DNA of 64,000 nucleotides from Acinetobacter sp. ANC 3813 (lineage in GTDB: Bacteria; Pseudomonadota; Gammaproteobacteria; Pseudomonadales; Moraxellaceae), in NCBI RefSeq assembly GCF_002135435.1, contig NZ_NEGK01000002.1, positions 352,479-416,478 of the forward strand. The letters run 5' to 3'. Below the pieces are notes generated by a model that did not search any database, had not been told where the DNA came from, and saw only the letters and a list, made by a program, of their open reading frames with translations. The translations under genes were made by a program, and so were the position numbers. Positions 27,036 through 36,568 of the stretch are shown here, one piece after another. Position 1 is the first letter of the stretch, and every line of letters begins with the position of its first letter.

Positions 27036-29156
27036 ATGAAACGCATGCCATTCACATTTAAACTCAGCGCCTTATCCATTTCACTACTTGGCCTCTCTGT
27101 TAGCGCTTTTGCAGAAGATCTTGCAAAAACGACTCCTGCTCCAGAAGCAGCTGTACAAACCTTGCCAACCATGACCTTTGAAGTTGAGCAAGCACCCGCT
27201 GTTGAAAAAGATCCAGATATCAGTGCAGTTGCCAAAACCATCATTAGCCGTGAAGAAATGGAAAAGTTTGGCGACCAAAGTGTGAATGATGCTTTACGAC
27301 GTGCAGCAGGTTTTCAAATGCCAAGTCCAGGGCAAGGCCCACGCGGCGGCAATGGCAGCATGCGTTTTCGTGGTGGCGGCGCACCCGTATTTCTAATTAA
27401 TGGTGAACCTGTTCAAGGTGGGCCACGCGGCGGCATGTCAGTCGTAGACAGTATTACACCTGACATGATTGAGCGCATTGAAATTGTGAAACAGCCTAGC
27501 GTAGCTCAAGCATCTGTAGCGACATCTGCGGTCATTAATATTATTTTAAAAGAACCTTTAGATGGCACACGTGTAAGCGGTACAGTCCGTGCCGGTTATG
27601 GCATGGCTAAATCTAGCCAAAAAGAAGAAGAACGCAAAAATATTTCTCTGCAAGTCGACGGTAAGACTCAACCATGGATGTATAGCGTATCTGCCAATCA
27701 GATGTGGAGCGATACAGATTCGATTACCCTAACTGAAGATGCATCAGGGCAAGTCACCTCACAAAAGCGCGTGACCAATCGAACATCGCAAATGCTGAAC
27801 CCTCGCGCTGAATATGCCATTGATGATCAGCAAAAATTAGTTGCAGAACTGTTTTACCGCAACAATGAAAGCGAAGGCAGCATGCGTGATCAAATTCAGG
27901 AAGATAAAAATGACAGTCTTCGTCTGAATACACGCTATGAACGTAAAGACCGCAGTGGCAATTCGGACAAAGTCCGCTTATCAGTTGAACAGCAAAAAGA
28001 ATCGCAGTTAACTCAATCGAGCCGCAGCCAAAGCTATACCGACGAACAGATTAATGAATATGGTCTGGCTTATGACGGAGTACGTAAATTTGATCAGACC
28101 AAGCAAATTAAATTTGGTACAGATCTGCGTTCCAACGAATTAGAAAGCAATATAACCGATACCTTAGATGAACAGCGCTATGCCTTATATTTAGAAGGCA
28201 GCTGGCGTTTTACCCCGCGCCAAACTTTAACGCTTGGCGCACGTCAAGAATGGATCAACCGTTCGGGCTTAGTGGAGTATAATGACCAGAACTTAAGCCC
28301 TGTATTGGCGCACCGTTTTGATATGACAGAAAACTGGTCACTGCAAACCAATGTTAGCCAAGCTTACCGCAGCCCAAGATCCGAACAGCTGCTGCCGACG
28401 GTCAGCGTATCTACAGACAGTGATGCTGGCACATTAAACAACCCTGACCGTGGTGGTAATCCTTATCTGCGCCCAGAAACCATCAATGCGTTTGAATCGA
28501 CTTTGGGCTATAACACTCCCGCAGGCGGTGTAAACATCACAGCTTATTACCGTGAAATTGAAGATTATATTGAGCGTGCTATACGCAGTGAAGATACGTT
28601 AGGACAAGGTTGCAGCAATTCCAACGATCCAAGCTGCCGATTTGTGGAACGCCCTGTTAATCAAGATAACGCCACAACTTACGGCGTTGAAGTCGCTGGC
28701 CGCTATGCATTGAAGCAGACTGACACAGGCCATTCATTCATGCTGAATGCACAGCTGTCTACGGTTCGTGCAAAAATTAAGGAAGACAACGGCACCGAGC
28801 GCTTAGCCAGTGATGTTGCGCCTTATACCGCCAGTACAGGCTTATCTTATAATTATCAGCCTTGGCATATTTCCAGCAGCTTAAATCTGAATTACACGCC
28901 TGAATATTCACGCCAGCTCAATAGCCAGCAATACAACGGCGAACTCTATGAACGTACCAGCAATGAACGTGTGAATGTAGATTTAAGCATAACTAAACGT
29001 TTTGATCGCGACTGGGCGGCTTCAATTAATGCGCGTAATATTTTTAGTACCGATTATAAGGAACGCTTAACCAAAGTAAGCGACGGCAGCCTATACCAAG
29101 CCCGCAGTAATGAATCTATTCCAAGCTTACTATTTAGCGTCGAAAAGAAATTCTAG
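27036..29156 (+). CDS. TonB-dependent outer membrane receptor
   Basis: 706 aa from the ATG at 27036; a TTG at 27021 is less likely. Signal peptide ending near SVSAFA. The plug domain is visible (TIISREEMEKFGDQSVNDAL, GSMRFRGGGAPVFLINGEPV, DMIERIEIVKQPS), followed by a 22-strand-type beta-barrel region and a C-terminal phenylalanine ending (SVEKKF) typical of outer-membrane proteins. It should take up a siderophore, heme or another metal/organic ligand using TonB energy. The region after the plug is rich in Gly/Arg (QGPRGGNGSMRFRGGG). Ligand unknown; no siderophore genes are beside it. Confidence 0.9.
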   Translation: MKRMPFTFKLSALSISLLGLSVSAFAEDLAKTTPAPEAAVQTLPTMTFEVEQAPAVEKDPDISAVAKTIISREEMEKFGDQSVNDALRRAAGFQMPSPGQGPRGGNGSMRFRGGGAPVFLINGEPVQGGPRGGMSVVDSITPDMIERIEIVKQPSVAQASVATSAVINIILKEPLDGTRVSGTVRAGYGMAKSSQKEEERKNISLQVDGKTQPWMYSVSANQMWSDTDSITLTEDASGQVTSQKRVTNRTSQMLNPRAEYAIDDQQKLVAELFYRNNESEGSMRDQIQEDKNDSLRLNTRYERKDRSGNSDKVRLSVEQQKESQLTQSSRSQSYTDEQINEYGLAYDGVRKFDQTKQIKFGTDLRSNELESNITDTLDEQRYALYLEGSWRFTPRQTLTLGARQEWINRSGLVEYNDQNLSPVLAHRFDMTENWSLQTNVSQAYRSPRSEQLLPTVSVSTDSDAGTLNNPDRGGNPYLRPETINAFESTLGYNTPAGGVNITAYYREIEDYIERAIRSEDTLGQGCSNSNDPSCRFVERPVNQDNATTYGVEVAGRYALKQTDTGHSFMLNAQLSTVRAKIKEDNGTERLASDVAPYTASTGLSYNYQPWHISSSLNLNYTPEYSRQLNSQQYNGELYERTSNERVNVDLSITKRFDRDWAASINARNIFSTDYKERLTKVSDGSLYQARSNESIPSLLFSVEKKF

Positions 29157-29165
29157 AATGAATGC

Positions 29166-29197
29166 AAAAAAGCCGATATATCTATATCGGCTTTTTT
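29166..29197. terminator. Bidirectional terminator after the TonB receptor gene
   Basis: Stem AAAAAAGCCGATATA / TATATCGGCTTTTTT with a two-base centre, between convergent genes. Confidence 0.87.
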
Positions 29198-29217
29198 ATA
29201 CTTAGTCTTTCCAACAA

Positions 29218-29496
29218 CTACTTCTTTTGCAAACTTTTCAACAAAGCTGCAATGCGTAAGGTATGATCTTTCTTGCCGACCTTTTCCAGCACCTTATGCT
29301 CTACCCACCATAAATAATCAAAGATTTCAGTTTCACTTGATTTATCCTGAATCAATTTAAAAATATTGGGCAGATAATCATCATATTCATCACGCATTGT
29401 TGGAATATGCCGAATTCTTAATGGATCCCACTCCTTGAGCAAAATTTTATGTATTGCATGCAGCAGCGTTGCGTCACGGGTATGTTCTGCATCCAT
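29218..29496 (-). CDS. Small uncharacterised soluble protein
   Basis: 92 aa, charged, no signal peptide or membrane segment. Recognisable pattern: HKILLKEWDPLRI, DEYDDYLPNIFKLI, then EIFDYLWWVEHKVL. A WDP...DEYDxYxP...YLWxxE arrangement recurs in many small unannotated bacterial proteins, but no function is known to me. The start codon is preceded by a G-rich stretch (minus strand GGGGGATGGGGGGTT) that supplies a strong ribosome-binding element. It converges on the TonB receptor terminator. Confidence 0.65.
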   Translation of the reverse strand: MDAEHTRDATLLHAIHKILLKEWDPLRIRHIPTMRDEYDDYLPNIFKLIQDKSSETEIFDYLWWVEHKVLEKVGKKDHTLRIAALLKSLQKK

Positions 29497-29918
29497 AACC
29501 CCCCATCCCCCTGTATATTTTATTTTTTGAAATCATATTCTTATCATCATCAAAATCCTTATTTACAGCGCATTTTTTAGCTCAAATATTTAAGCGCATG
29601 CTGATGACTTATTTATATAATTTCCATTTTTTAAATCACATTTATAGACTGCTGCAATATAAATAAATTTTCAATTTATATTTTCCTGCATTTTCACCTG
29701 CTGCCGCATAAAATCTCAAAACAGTGTGCTTATAATTATATTTAATAAAATTAGTGTGATTTGTATCAATATTATCCAAACAAATTTCAACCCATCAGTC
29801 ACACATTTCAGCGACAAATCCAACTTTTATGATTTTCCCAGCATTTAATTGAATAGCGTCTTTATATTTCATCTTATTCAGCGTAAATTTCTAGCTATCT
29901 ATCGATAAAAAAATTGCA
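29497..29918. other. A+T-rich intergenic region without recognised features
   Basis: 422 bp between divergent genes (92-aa protein leftward, amidotransferase rightward). Very A+T-rich; no ORF over 60 codons, no RNA gene, no repeat that I can see. Confidence 0.5.
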
Positions 29919-30629
29919 ATGAATACCAACTTCCCAGACACCATTTATGCTGTTCAGCACTTAGCTTTTGAAGATCTTGGCGCTTTAGAAGATCTGTTTT
30001 ATCAACTGGGTTTTCGTGTCCGTTATTTTGAGGCGGGTGTGGATGATCTGACCAAAGCTTTTGAACACACAGGCCTCACCATTATTTTGGGCGGTCCTAT
30101 CGGTGTGTATGAGACAGAAGATTACCCATTCCTTCAAAAAGAAATAGACTTACTTAAAGTACGTTTAAATAAAAAACTGCCAACGATAGGCATATGCTTA
30201 GGCGCACAATTAATTGCTCATGCTCTGAGCGCTAAAGTCTATGCGGGTCATACCAAAGAAATTGGCTGGAGCACCTTGCAGCTTCCTCATCTTTCAAACA
30301 GTATATTAGCGCCGCTGCAGGACACCCCTGTTCTGCATTGGCATGGCGATACCTTTGATCTGCCCAAAAATGCTGAACTGCTGGCCAGCTCTAATTTATA
30401 TCCACATCAAGCGTTCAGTGTTGGTGACCATATATTAGCACTGCAATTTCATATTGAAGTCGCTGCAGACAGTTTAGAGAAATGGCTGATTGGCCATACC
30501 TGTGAATTACGCAAAGCCAATATAGATATTCCATCCCTGCGCAAAGACAATGAACAGTTTGCGGCTAATCTTGAAGCCCAATCTGCTCAAATATTTACAG
30601 CATGGATGGCAAAGCTCACTCAGGCTTAA
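29919..30629 (+). CDS. Class I glutamine amidotransferase-like protein
   Basis: 236 aa. Catalytic triad is complete: nucleophile Cys93 in GICLGAQLIA, His178 and Glu180 in LQFHIEV. The N-terminal part has LGGPIGVYE, the usual oxyanion-strand region. It is a stand-alone GATase1 domain of the GMP-synthase-like type found in many genomes (possibly amidase or gamma-glutamyl hydrolase activity) rather than a subunit of GuaA. It may share a transcript with the LysE-type exporter gene that starts about 120 bp downstream. Confidence 0.85.
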   Translation: MNTNFPDTIYAVQHLAFEDLGALEDLFYQLGFRVRYFEAGVDDLTKAFEHTGLTIILGGPIGVYETEDYPFLQKEIDLLKVRLNKKLPTIGICLGAQLIAHALSAKVYAGHTKEIGWSTLQLPHLSNSILAPLQDTPVLHWHGDTFDLPKNAELLASSNLYPHQAFSVGDHILALQFHIEVAADSLEKWLIGHTCELRKANIDIPSLRKDNEQFAANLEAQSAQIFTAWMAKLTQA

Positions 30630-30752
30630 TGAGAAATGGAAAACTGTCAGCATGTATCACCCTTTATTACATCAACAGTTTTCCAACGCTTTTCTGATTT
30701 TTAATACTCTCAAGATTTATAAAATCTTTATATACACGTTGGCTTGATTCAA

Positions 30753-31382
30753 ATGACTCCATTAATCAGTATCGCCCTTATTCATTTTTTTGCCTTAATC
30801 AGTCCAGGCCCTGATTTTTTCTTTGTTACGCAAAGCGCAATCCGACAATCCCGTTCGCATGCCTTATTTGCAGCTTTAGGCATTTCGTTGAGTATCTTAG
30901 TTTGGTCTATCTGCGCCATCAGCGGATTGCATTTTTTATTTCAGAAAATGGCTTGGCTGCAGCAGGTTTTAATGATTTTAGGCGGCCTGTATTTGCTTTA
31001 TTTGGGTTATCAATTGCTCAAATCTGCTTTGAATAAACAGCCCGTGCTTTCAGTACAAGAAGCGCTTCATACCCCTTCGCAAAAGTCACACAGTAAAATT
31101 TTACTGCAAGGTTTTTTCACTAATATGGCCAATCCTAAAGCCTTGGTCTATTTCAGCAGTGTTTTCTCGATTGGCATCAGCGCAGAGGCTAGCATCTTTG
31201 AACAAAGTTCACTATTGGCCTTGGTCTTTGTTGAAAGCCTGCTGTGGTTTGCTGCAGTTGCTTTAGTTTTTTCTGCGCCTAAAATGAGTGCGTATTATCA
31301 AAAATTCAGTAAAAAAATTGACGGCATTACCGGCGGTATTTTTATCAGTTTTGGCTGTCTGCTGATTTTAAACCGTGACTGA
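30753..31382 (+). CDS. LysE/RhtB-family amino-acid exporter
   Basis: 209 aa from the ATG at 30753; a TTG lies 9 bp upstream. The N-terminal signature HFFALISPGPDFFFVTQSAIRQSR is typical of the LysE/RhtB family, and five to six hydrophobic helices follow with GFFTNMANPKALVYFSSVF in the middle. It is expected in the inner membrane and probably exports an amino acid such as homoserine or threonine. The substrate cannot be fixed. Confidence 0.88.
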   Translation: MTPLISIALIHFFALISPGPDFFFVTQSAIRQSRSHALFAALGISLSILVWSICAISGLHFLFQKMAWLQQVLMILGGLYLLYLGYQLLKSALNKQPVLSVQEALHTPSQKSHSKILLQGFFTNMANPKALVYFSSVFSIGISAEASIFEQSSLLALVFVESLLWFAAVALVFSAPKMSAYYQKFSKKIDGITGGIFISFGCLLILNRD

Positions 31383-31406
31383 TACCGCTCATAAAGTTTA
31401 GCCAAT

Positions 31407-31434
31407 AAAAAAGCACCAATAAAGGTGCTTTTTT
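31407..31434. terminator. Bidirectional terminator
   Basis: Stem AAAAAAGCACC / GGTGCTTTTTT between the LysE-type gene and the convergent yceI-like gene. Confidence 0.85.
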
Positions 31435-31461
31435 ATTTTAGTCTCAGGGGGAAACTATAAC

Positions 31462-32058
31462 TTATTTTGCTGCGGCTTTCGGCGCTGGAACAGATGCTTC
31501 AGTCGTAATGTTTACAGTAATTTTATCGCCAACATTTGGCACATAAGCGCCTACGCCAAATGCTGAACGATCAAATGAAGTCGTCGCATTGAAGCCAATA
31601 GACTCTACTTTAGTCATTGGATGTACACCTTGTTTATTCAATACAGCATCTAAAACAACAGGTTTTGTCACATCTTTAATGGTCAAATTACCTGTAATTT
31701 TGTATTTAGTCTTGCTGATTGCCTGAACTTTTGTACTTTTGAATGTGATATTTGGATATTTTGCCGCATCAAAGAAATCAGGTGTTTTTAAATGCTCATC
31801 CAGCGCTTTTACATTGGTATTCAAGCTAGATAATGGAATCGTTACATTCACTGATGAATTTGCAGGTTTCGCATTATCTACATTGATAACGCCTTGAATA
31901 TCACTGAAATTCGCAGATGGTGTAGAAAAACCAAAATGGTTCCAAGAAAATACAGTTGCTGTATGCGTTGGATCAATCTGATAAGCCACAGGCTTCGCCA
32001 TAGTGAATGTTGCTGCAGAAGCAACTGCTAAACCGATTGTTAATGCTTTAAAGTTCAT
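31462..32058 (-). CDS. YceI-family periplasmic protein
   Basis: 198 aa. Signal peptide with cleavage probably after TMA. The YceI lipocalin-like beta-barrel pattern is clear: AYQIDPTHTATVFSWNHFGF, IDVNDAKP-like VINVDNAKPANSSV, LDEHLKTPDFFDAAKYPNITF and FNATTSFDRSAFGVG. Members bind long-chain isoprenoid or lipid-like molecules; the in vivo role varies. The mature protein ends in an Ala/Pro/Lys-rich tail. Monocistronic. Confidence 0.92.
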   Translation of the reverse strand: MNFKALTIGLAVASAATFTMAKPVAYQIDPTHTATVFSWNHFGFSTPSANFSDIQGVINVDNAKPANSSVNVTIPLSSLNTNVKALDEHLKTPDFFDAAKYPNITFKSTKVQAISKTKYKITGNLTIKDVTKPVVLDAVLNKQGVHPMTKVESIGFNATTSFDRSAFGVGAYVPNVGDKITVNITTEASVPAPKAAAK

Positions 32059-32252
32059 GTTTTTATCTCACTTATGAATACCAACAACTCTATAGATTTC
32101 TACAAAAAAAACATCGTTAAAGATAAAACGTTTTGTTGCATCTTTAGAACGATATCCGCTTCAGCGCCATCAAACAGATAGCGCTTTGCTCGTTTTGCAA
32201 TGAATTTAGTAAAATCAATATTTAAAACTTCATCTTTAAAAATAACGCGGCC

Positions 32253-32699
32253 TTAGATTCGGTATTGTATAAATCCTGTCTTTTTCGCTACACGGTCATA
32301 CAATTTTTGTGCTGTTTCATTATTGTGATGCGTCAGCCAGTACACTCTGTCGCACTGACGCGCCATTGCCGTATCGTAGACCTGCTGAATCAGTTTCCTT
32401 GCAACCCCCTGTCCGCGATATTCATCTAGTGTAAATAAGTCCTGCAAATAGGCATAAGGCTGAATTGTCCAGCAGCTGTCATGCTCAATCACATGCACGA
32501 TCCCTACAACTTCATATTCAATCACTGCGGCAAAGCCATACATATGCGGCACATCCGCACTGCTGAGTTTAGTCCATGTATTTTGGCTAATATCTTCTAA
32601 AATATTTGCGCCATAAAATGTTTGATAGCCCTGCCATAAAGGCATCCATTGCTCTTTACGAATACTCTGCAATGGTTTGATTTCAATCGATTGATTCAT
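32253..32699 (-). CDS. GNAT-family N-acetyltransferase
   Basis: 148 aa from the ATG at 32699, chosen because AAGGAAAA lies just upstream; a longer in-frame start at 32762 has no such site. The GNAT acetyl-CoA loop is LDEYRGQGVARKLIQQVYDTA, followed by VYWLTHHNNETAQKLYDRVA, the usual fourth motif. The acceptor amine is unknown. About 190 bp separates it from yceI. Confidence 0.88.
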   Translation of the reverse strand: MNQSIEIKPLQSIRKEQWMPLWQGYQTFYGANILEDISQNTWTKLSSADVPHMYGFAAVIEYEVVGIVHVIEHDSCWTIQPYAYLQDLFTLDEYRGQGVARKLIQQVYDTAMARQCDRVYWLTHHNNETAQKLYDRVAKKTGFIQYRI

Positions 32700-32970
32700 A
32701 CTTTTCCTTAACTGATTCCAATTTACAACCCATCTAATCTGTATTTTTGACTTAGATTTCAACTACTGCATACTTTGCTTTCCCAGTGTCTATAATTTTA
32801 AAATTTTTGATTTTTAAATGCTCAATTGCATCATCTTGTTGTTTCTGTGAATATTCCCAATATTAGGAAACTGTTTACTGCACTGGCAAGGTTTTTTTAT
32901 TTCATTTTTTGTTTATGATTTTTTGTATCAGATTCATTTAACAAATGAAATTATAGCCATGGAGAACCAC

Positions 32971-33504
32971 ATGTCAGAACAAAATTCAGCGCAAAATGCC
33001 ATAGAGAAAGCGCTTCAAACTAAACTCCCAAAAGATGTCGTACTGGCTTTTTTATATAATTCAGGCAAAGAAACTGTGGCCGATGCCGCTGAAAAATTAG
33101 TCGCGGCAGATGCCGAATATGTTTCTCTCAACTTCCGCAACCCAGAACTAAAACAGATTGAACCATGGGCTGGCTCAACCCAAGGCCGTGATATTTATGT
33201 TTATACGTTTGAAAATGTAGGAACTTATTGGAATGTCGATGATTTCCAAATTACAGATATTCTTGCAGAAAATGAATTGGTTGCGGTCTTTGGACAATTC
33301 ACATATACATCTGTTTATGCAAAAAACACATTCACGTCTCCATTCTCAATCAAAGCGACTGTTAAAGACGGTTTGATTACCTTTTTTCAGTTCATGGAAG
33401 ATACTTATGCATCTGCTTCATCCTTCCGTGTAGGCGGAGAATGGATTATTCAGCAGGATGCAGATTCAAGTAAAAACTTTAAAGTTTCAGCTGCAACTGT
33501 TTAA
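32971..33504 (+). CDS. NTF2-like (SnoaL/ketosteroid-isomerase fold) protein
   Basis: 177 aa from the ATG at 32971, which has GGAG six bases upstream; the frame continues to a TTG at 32923. The middle and C-terminal sequence (ADAEYVSLNFRNPELKQIEPWAG, LVAVFGQFTYTSV, FSIKATVKDGLITFFQFMEDTYASASSF) has the alternating pattern of the cone-shaped NTF2/SnoaL fold. Such proteins are small enzymes or ligand binders; no catalytic residues can be named with confidence. Confidence 0.75.
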   Translation: MSEQNSAQNAIEKALQTKLPKDVVLAFLYNSGKETVADAAEKLVAADAEYVSLNFRNPELKQIEPWAGSTQGRDIYVYTFENVGTYWNVDDFQITDILAENELVAVFGQFTYTSVYAKNTFTSPFSIKATVKDGLITFFQFMEDTYASASSFRVGGEWIIQQDADSSKNFKVSAATV

Positions 33505-33514
33505 TCATAGATAT

Positions 33515-33542
33515 AAAAAAATCCCCAGATGGGGATTTTTTT
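33515..33542. terminator. Bidirectional terminator
   Basis: Stem AAAAAAATCCCC / GGGGATTTTTTT with a four-base loop, between convergent genes. Confidence 0.87.
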
Positions 33543-33543
33543 A

Positions 33544-33759
33544 TTATAGCTTCTCAACCAAAATTCGATCAATTTGCTTTGTACCACTTTGCTTTTCATG
33601 ATTCTTGCGGCGAACTTTAATCACCTTTTCTTCTGCAAGATTTTGAAGCATTAATTCCACGGCAACCATGGCCTCAAGCGGTAAATCCTGCCCAATCCAT
33701 TTCTGCTCGCCAGCGTCCATCAAGATTACTTCATCATTGATTTGGTCATATAGGCTCAT
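33544..33759 (-). CDS. Small uncharacterised protein
   Basis: 71 aa from the ATG at 33759, preceded by GAGGAAAA; a nine-residue longer start at 33786 lacks this. The sequence starts MSLYDQINDEVILMDAG and ends in a basic stretch (KVRRKNHEKQSGTKQIDRI). No signal peptide or membrane segment. Not recognised. Its stop lies within the T run of the terminator. Confidence 0.65.
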   Translation of the reverse strand: MSLYDQINDEVILMDAGEQKWIGQDLPLEAMVAVELMLQNLAEEKVIKVRRKNHEKQSGTKQIDRILVEKL

Positions 33760-33929
33760 ATTTTCCTCACTTATGCTGAAATGCATTTCATTTCAAATGA
33801 ATACTCAATGAATGGCGACACTATATACCTATTGATAAAAACATCAAACACAAAGTTGCTAAATTACATTTATAGGCTTTTTATCCACTTCTGTATGTTT
33901 AGAATACTTTTACCAATATCTTTCACATA

Positions 33930-34521
33930 ATGAATAGCAATAAATATTTTTAATACTTCTATTTTTTCTTTGGGTTGCATACTAACAAGCTCAATTATTA
34001 GTCCAAATTTATCTGCAAAAGCTACTCAAATTTACAAACCATACAAAAATACCGAAACCGTCGAAAATATCCAGCCGAGGCTTTATAAATTGAAGTCGCT
34101 CAATGTGAGTTTTTCAAGCCGAATTCAGCGTCCAGAATATTTAACGCAAGATTCCATTACCGAACTTTATAAAGAAAAAATAGAAAATACACTCAAAGAA
34201 AAAAATATGCTTGCTGATGCCTCTACAGCTCAGCCCATTTAGATTGATCTCGCTATTAATCAAAAACGTATTTTTGCAGGTGAAGCCTTAGGGCAAAAAT
34301 TAGCTGGAAATTATGCGCACAGTGAACTGCAATATACTTCTACGATTACATACCAAAACTCACCGCTTGCATCTTATAAATCAGAAAAATATATTGGTAT
34401 TGGAGAAAGCGGGAGCTTCGGGAAAATATTTAGAGATTTATCAGGCGAAGGAAAACCTGAACACGAAATTAAAGACGTTGAAGCTTTTGCAGAAAAAATT
34501 GCAGATCAATTGCCTAAATAA
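33930..34521 (+). pseudogene. Decayed lipoprotein gene (frameshift plus in-frame amber stop)
   Basis: An ATG at 33930 begins MNSNKYF and then hits TAA within a T-rich run. One base out of phase, the frame continues NTSIFSLGC, where LGC looks like a lipobox, and runs 90 codons to a TAG at 34240-34242. In the same frame it resumes at once as IDLAINQKRIFAGEALGQK and continues to IADQLPK and a TAA at 34519-34521. The pieces read as one protein of about 195 aa (QIYKPYKNTETVENIQPRLYK.. ELYKEKIENTLKEKNML.. SGEGKPEHEIKDVEAFA), so two separate lesions have broken it. The 70-codon ORF starting at 34313 is in the wrong frame. Function of the ancestral lipoprotein is unknown. Confidence 0.8.
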
Positions 34522-34530
34522 ATAAGAATA

Positions 34531-34561
34531 AAAAACGCCCCAATAATGGGGCGTCTTTTTT
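34531..34561. terminator. Bidirectional terminator
   Basis: Stem AAAAAACGCCCC / GGGGCGTCTTTTTT with a short loop, between the pseudogene and the convergent transketolase gene. Confidence 0.85.
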
Positions 34562-34579
34562 ACAGTAAATCCTTAAAGA

Positions 34580-36568
34580 TTAAGCTGTAATTTCTTTCAC
34601 TGCTGCAACAACCGCATCAGCTGTAATACCGAAGTGCTGGTATAAGTCTTTTGCAGGAGCAGATTCGCCGTAAGTCGTCATACCGATCACACGGCCGTCT
34701 AAACCTACAAATTTCCACCAGTAGTCTACATGCGCAGCTTCAACAGCTACACGTGCACGCATTGCAGCTGGAAGCACTGCTTCACGGTAAGCCGCATCCT
34801 GTTTCACGAATTCTTCAGCACATGGCATAGATACAACACGTACACCGTCAAGCTGAGCATAAGCATCCATCGCCAAAGAAACTTCTGAACCAGTTGCAAT
34901 GATGATTGCTTTCAATTCGCCTTTTTCTTCTGCCAATACATAACCACCCTTCGCAACGTCAGCAATTTGCTGTGCTGTACGTGTTTGGAATGGCAAGTTT
35001 TGACGAGAGAAAATTAACGCTGTAGGACCTTCAGAACGAAGTAACGCAGATTTCCAAGAAATTGATGCTTCTACAGTGTCACACGGACGCCAAGTGTTTA
35101 AATTAGGCGTACCGCGTAAAGACGCGATTTGTTCTACAGGCTGATGTGTAGGACCGTCTTCACCAAGACCGATTGAGTCGTGTGTATAAACATGGATCAC
35201 GCGCTGTTTCATCAACGCAGACATACGCACAGCATTACGCGCATATTCCATGAACATTAAGAATGTTGCTACATAAGGAACGAAACCGCCGTGAAGCGCT
35301 ACACCGTTCGCAATAGCCGTCATACCAAATTCACGTACGCCGTAATGTACATAGTTGCCTGCTGGGTTTGACTCAACGCTTGTCGCGCCTTTCCAAAGAG
35401 TCAGGTTAGAACCTGCAAGGTCAGCAGAACCGCCTAAAATTTCTGGAAGCTGCGGCGCAAATGCTTGAATCGCATTTTGGCTTGCTTTACGTGTTGCAAT
35501 TGTTTCCGCTTTTGCATTTACTTCTGCAATATAAGCATCTGCTTTAGCTGCGAAGTCAGCAGGAAGATCACCTGAAAGACGGCGTTTTAATTCAGCCGCT
35601 TCAGTTGGATATTTCGCTGCATACGCTGCAAATACATCATTCCAAGCAGATTCCGAAGTTGAACCTTTTGCTTTTGCATCCCAAGCTGCATAAATATCAG
35701 CAGGAATTTCGAATGAACCTTCTGTCCAGCCTAAAGCTTCGCGCGTTAACGCGATTTCGTCATTGCCTAAAGGCGCACCATGGCAATCTTCTTTACCTTG
35801 TTTATTTGGTGAACCTAAGCCAATAATCGTTTTACAGATAATTAAAGTCGGTTTAGCTGTTTCAGCTTTAGCTTCTACAGTCGCAGCGCGAATTGCATCT
35901 GCATCATGACCGTCAACTTTAAGCACTTGCCAGCCATAAGCAAGGAAACGCTGTTCTGTATCGTCAGAGAACCAGCCTTCTACTTCGCCGTCAATTGAGA
36001 TGCCGTTGTCGTCATAGTAAGCAATCAGTTTACCTAGACCTAAAGTACCTGCCAAAGAACATGCTTCATGAGAAACACCTTCCATTAAACAGCCATCACC
36101 CAAGAAGCAGTAAGTGTTGTGATCAACAACTTTGATGTCTTCTTTGTTAAATTGAGCCGCTAAAGTTTTTTCAGCAAGCGCAAAACCTACAGCATTTGCA
36201 ATGCCTTGGCCCAATGGACCAGTCGTTGTTTCAATGCCTGGCGCATAGCCTAATTCTGGGTGACCCGGAGTTTTAGAATGCAATTGACGGAACGATTTCA
36301 AATCTTCAATTGAAAGGTCATAACCAGTTAAGTGCAATAACGCATATTGCAGCATAGAACCATGGCCGTTCGATAATACAAAACGGTCGCGGTTTGCCCA
36401 TTGCGGGTTTGTTGGATTGTGATTTAAAAATTCACGCCAAACGACGTCAGCGATATCCGCCATCCCCATTGGCGCGCCTGGATGGCCTGAGTTAGCCTTT
36501 TGCACAGCATCCATTGCCAATACACGTATTGCATTAGCAACACGGCGTTCATTAAGTGGGGTCGTCAT
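34580..36568 (-). CDS. tkt: Transketolase
   Basis: 662 aa, full length. Thiamine-diphosphate enzyme of the pentose phosphate pathway. Recognisable segments: [21 protein letters not shown] at the N-terminus, [32 protein letters not shown], the ThDP motif [13 protein letters not shown]..(N), and [16 protein letters not shown] with the catalytic Glu. [18 protein letters not shown] lies in the pyrimidine-binding domain. Monocistronic; a long spacer separates it from metK. Confidence 0.97.
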   Translation of the reverse strand: MTTPLNERRVANAIRVLAMDAVQKANSGHPGAPMGMADIADVVWREFLNHNPTNPQWANRDRFVLSNGHGSMLQYALLHLTGYDLSIEDLKSFRQLHSKTPGHPELGYAPGIETTTGPLGQGIANAVGFALAEKTLAAQFNKEDIKVVDHNTYCFLGDGCLMEGVSHEACSLAGTLGLGKLIAYYDDNGISIDGEVEGWFSDDTEQRFLAYGWQVLKVDGHDADAIRAATVEAKAETAKPTLIICKTIIGLGSPNKQGKEDCHGAPLGNDEIALTREALGWTEGSFEIPADIYAAWDAKAKGSTSESAWNDVFAAYAAKYPTEAAELKRRLSGDLPADFAAKADAYIAEVNAKAETIATRKASQNAIQAFAPQLPEILGGSADLAGSNLTLWKGATSVESNPAGNYVHYGVREFGMTAIANGVALHGGFVPYVATFLMFMEYARNAVRMSALMKQRVIHVYTHDSIGLGEDGPTHQPVEQIASLRGTPNLNTWRPCDTVEASISWKSALLRSEGPTALIFSRQNLPFQTRTAQQIADVAKGGYVLAEEKGELKAIIIATGSEVSLAMDAYAQLDGVRVVSMPCAEEFVKQDAAYREAVLPAAMRARVAVEAAHVDYWWKFVGLDGRVIGMTTYGESAPAKDLYQHFGITADAVVAAVKEITA

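Noticed and set aside
34313..34525. 70-codon ORF overlapping the lipoprotein pseudogene
   Set aside because: It is out of frame with the pseudogene, which has clear homologous-looking continuity across the amber codon in its own frame.
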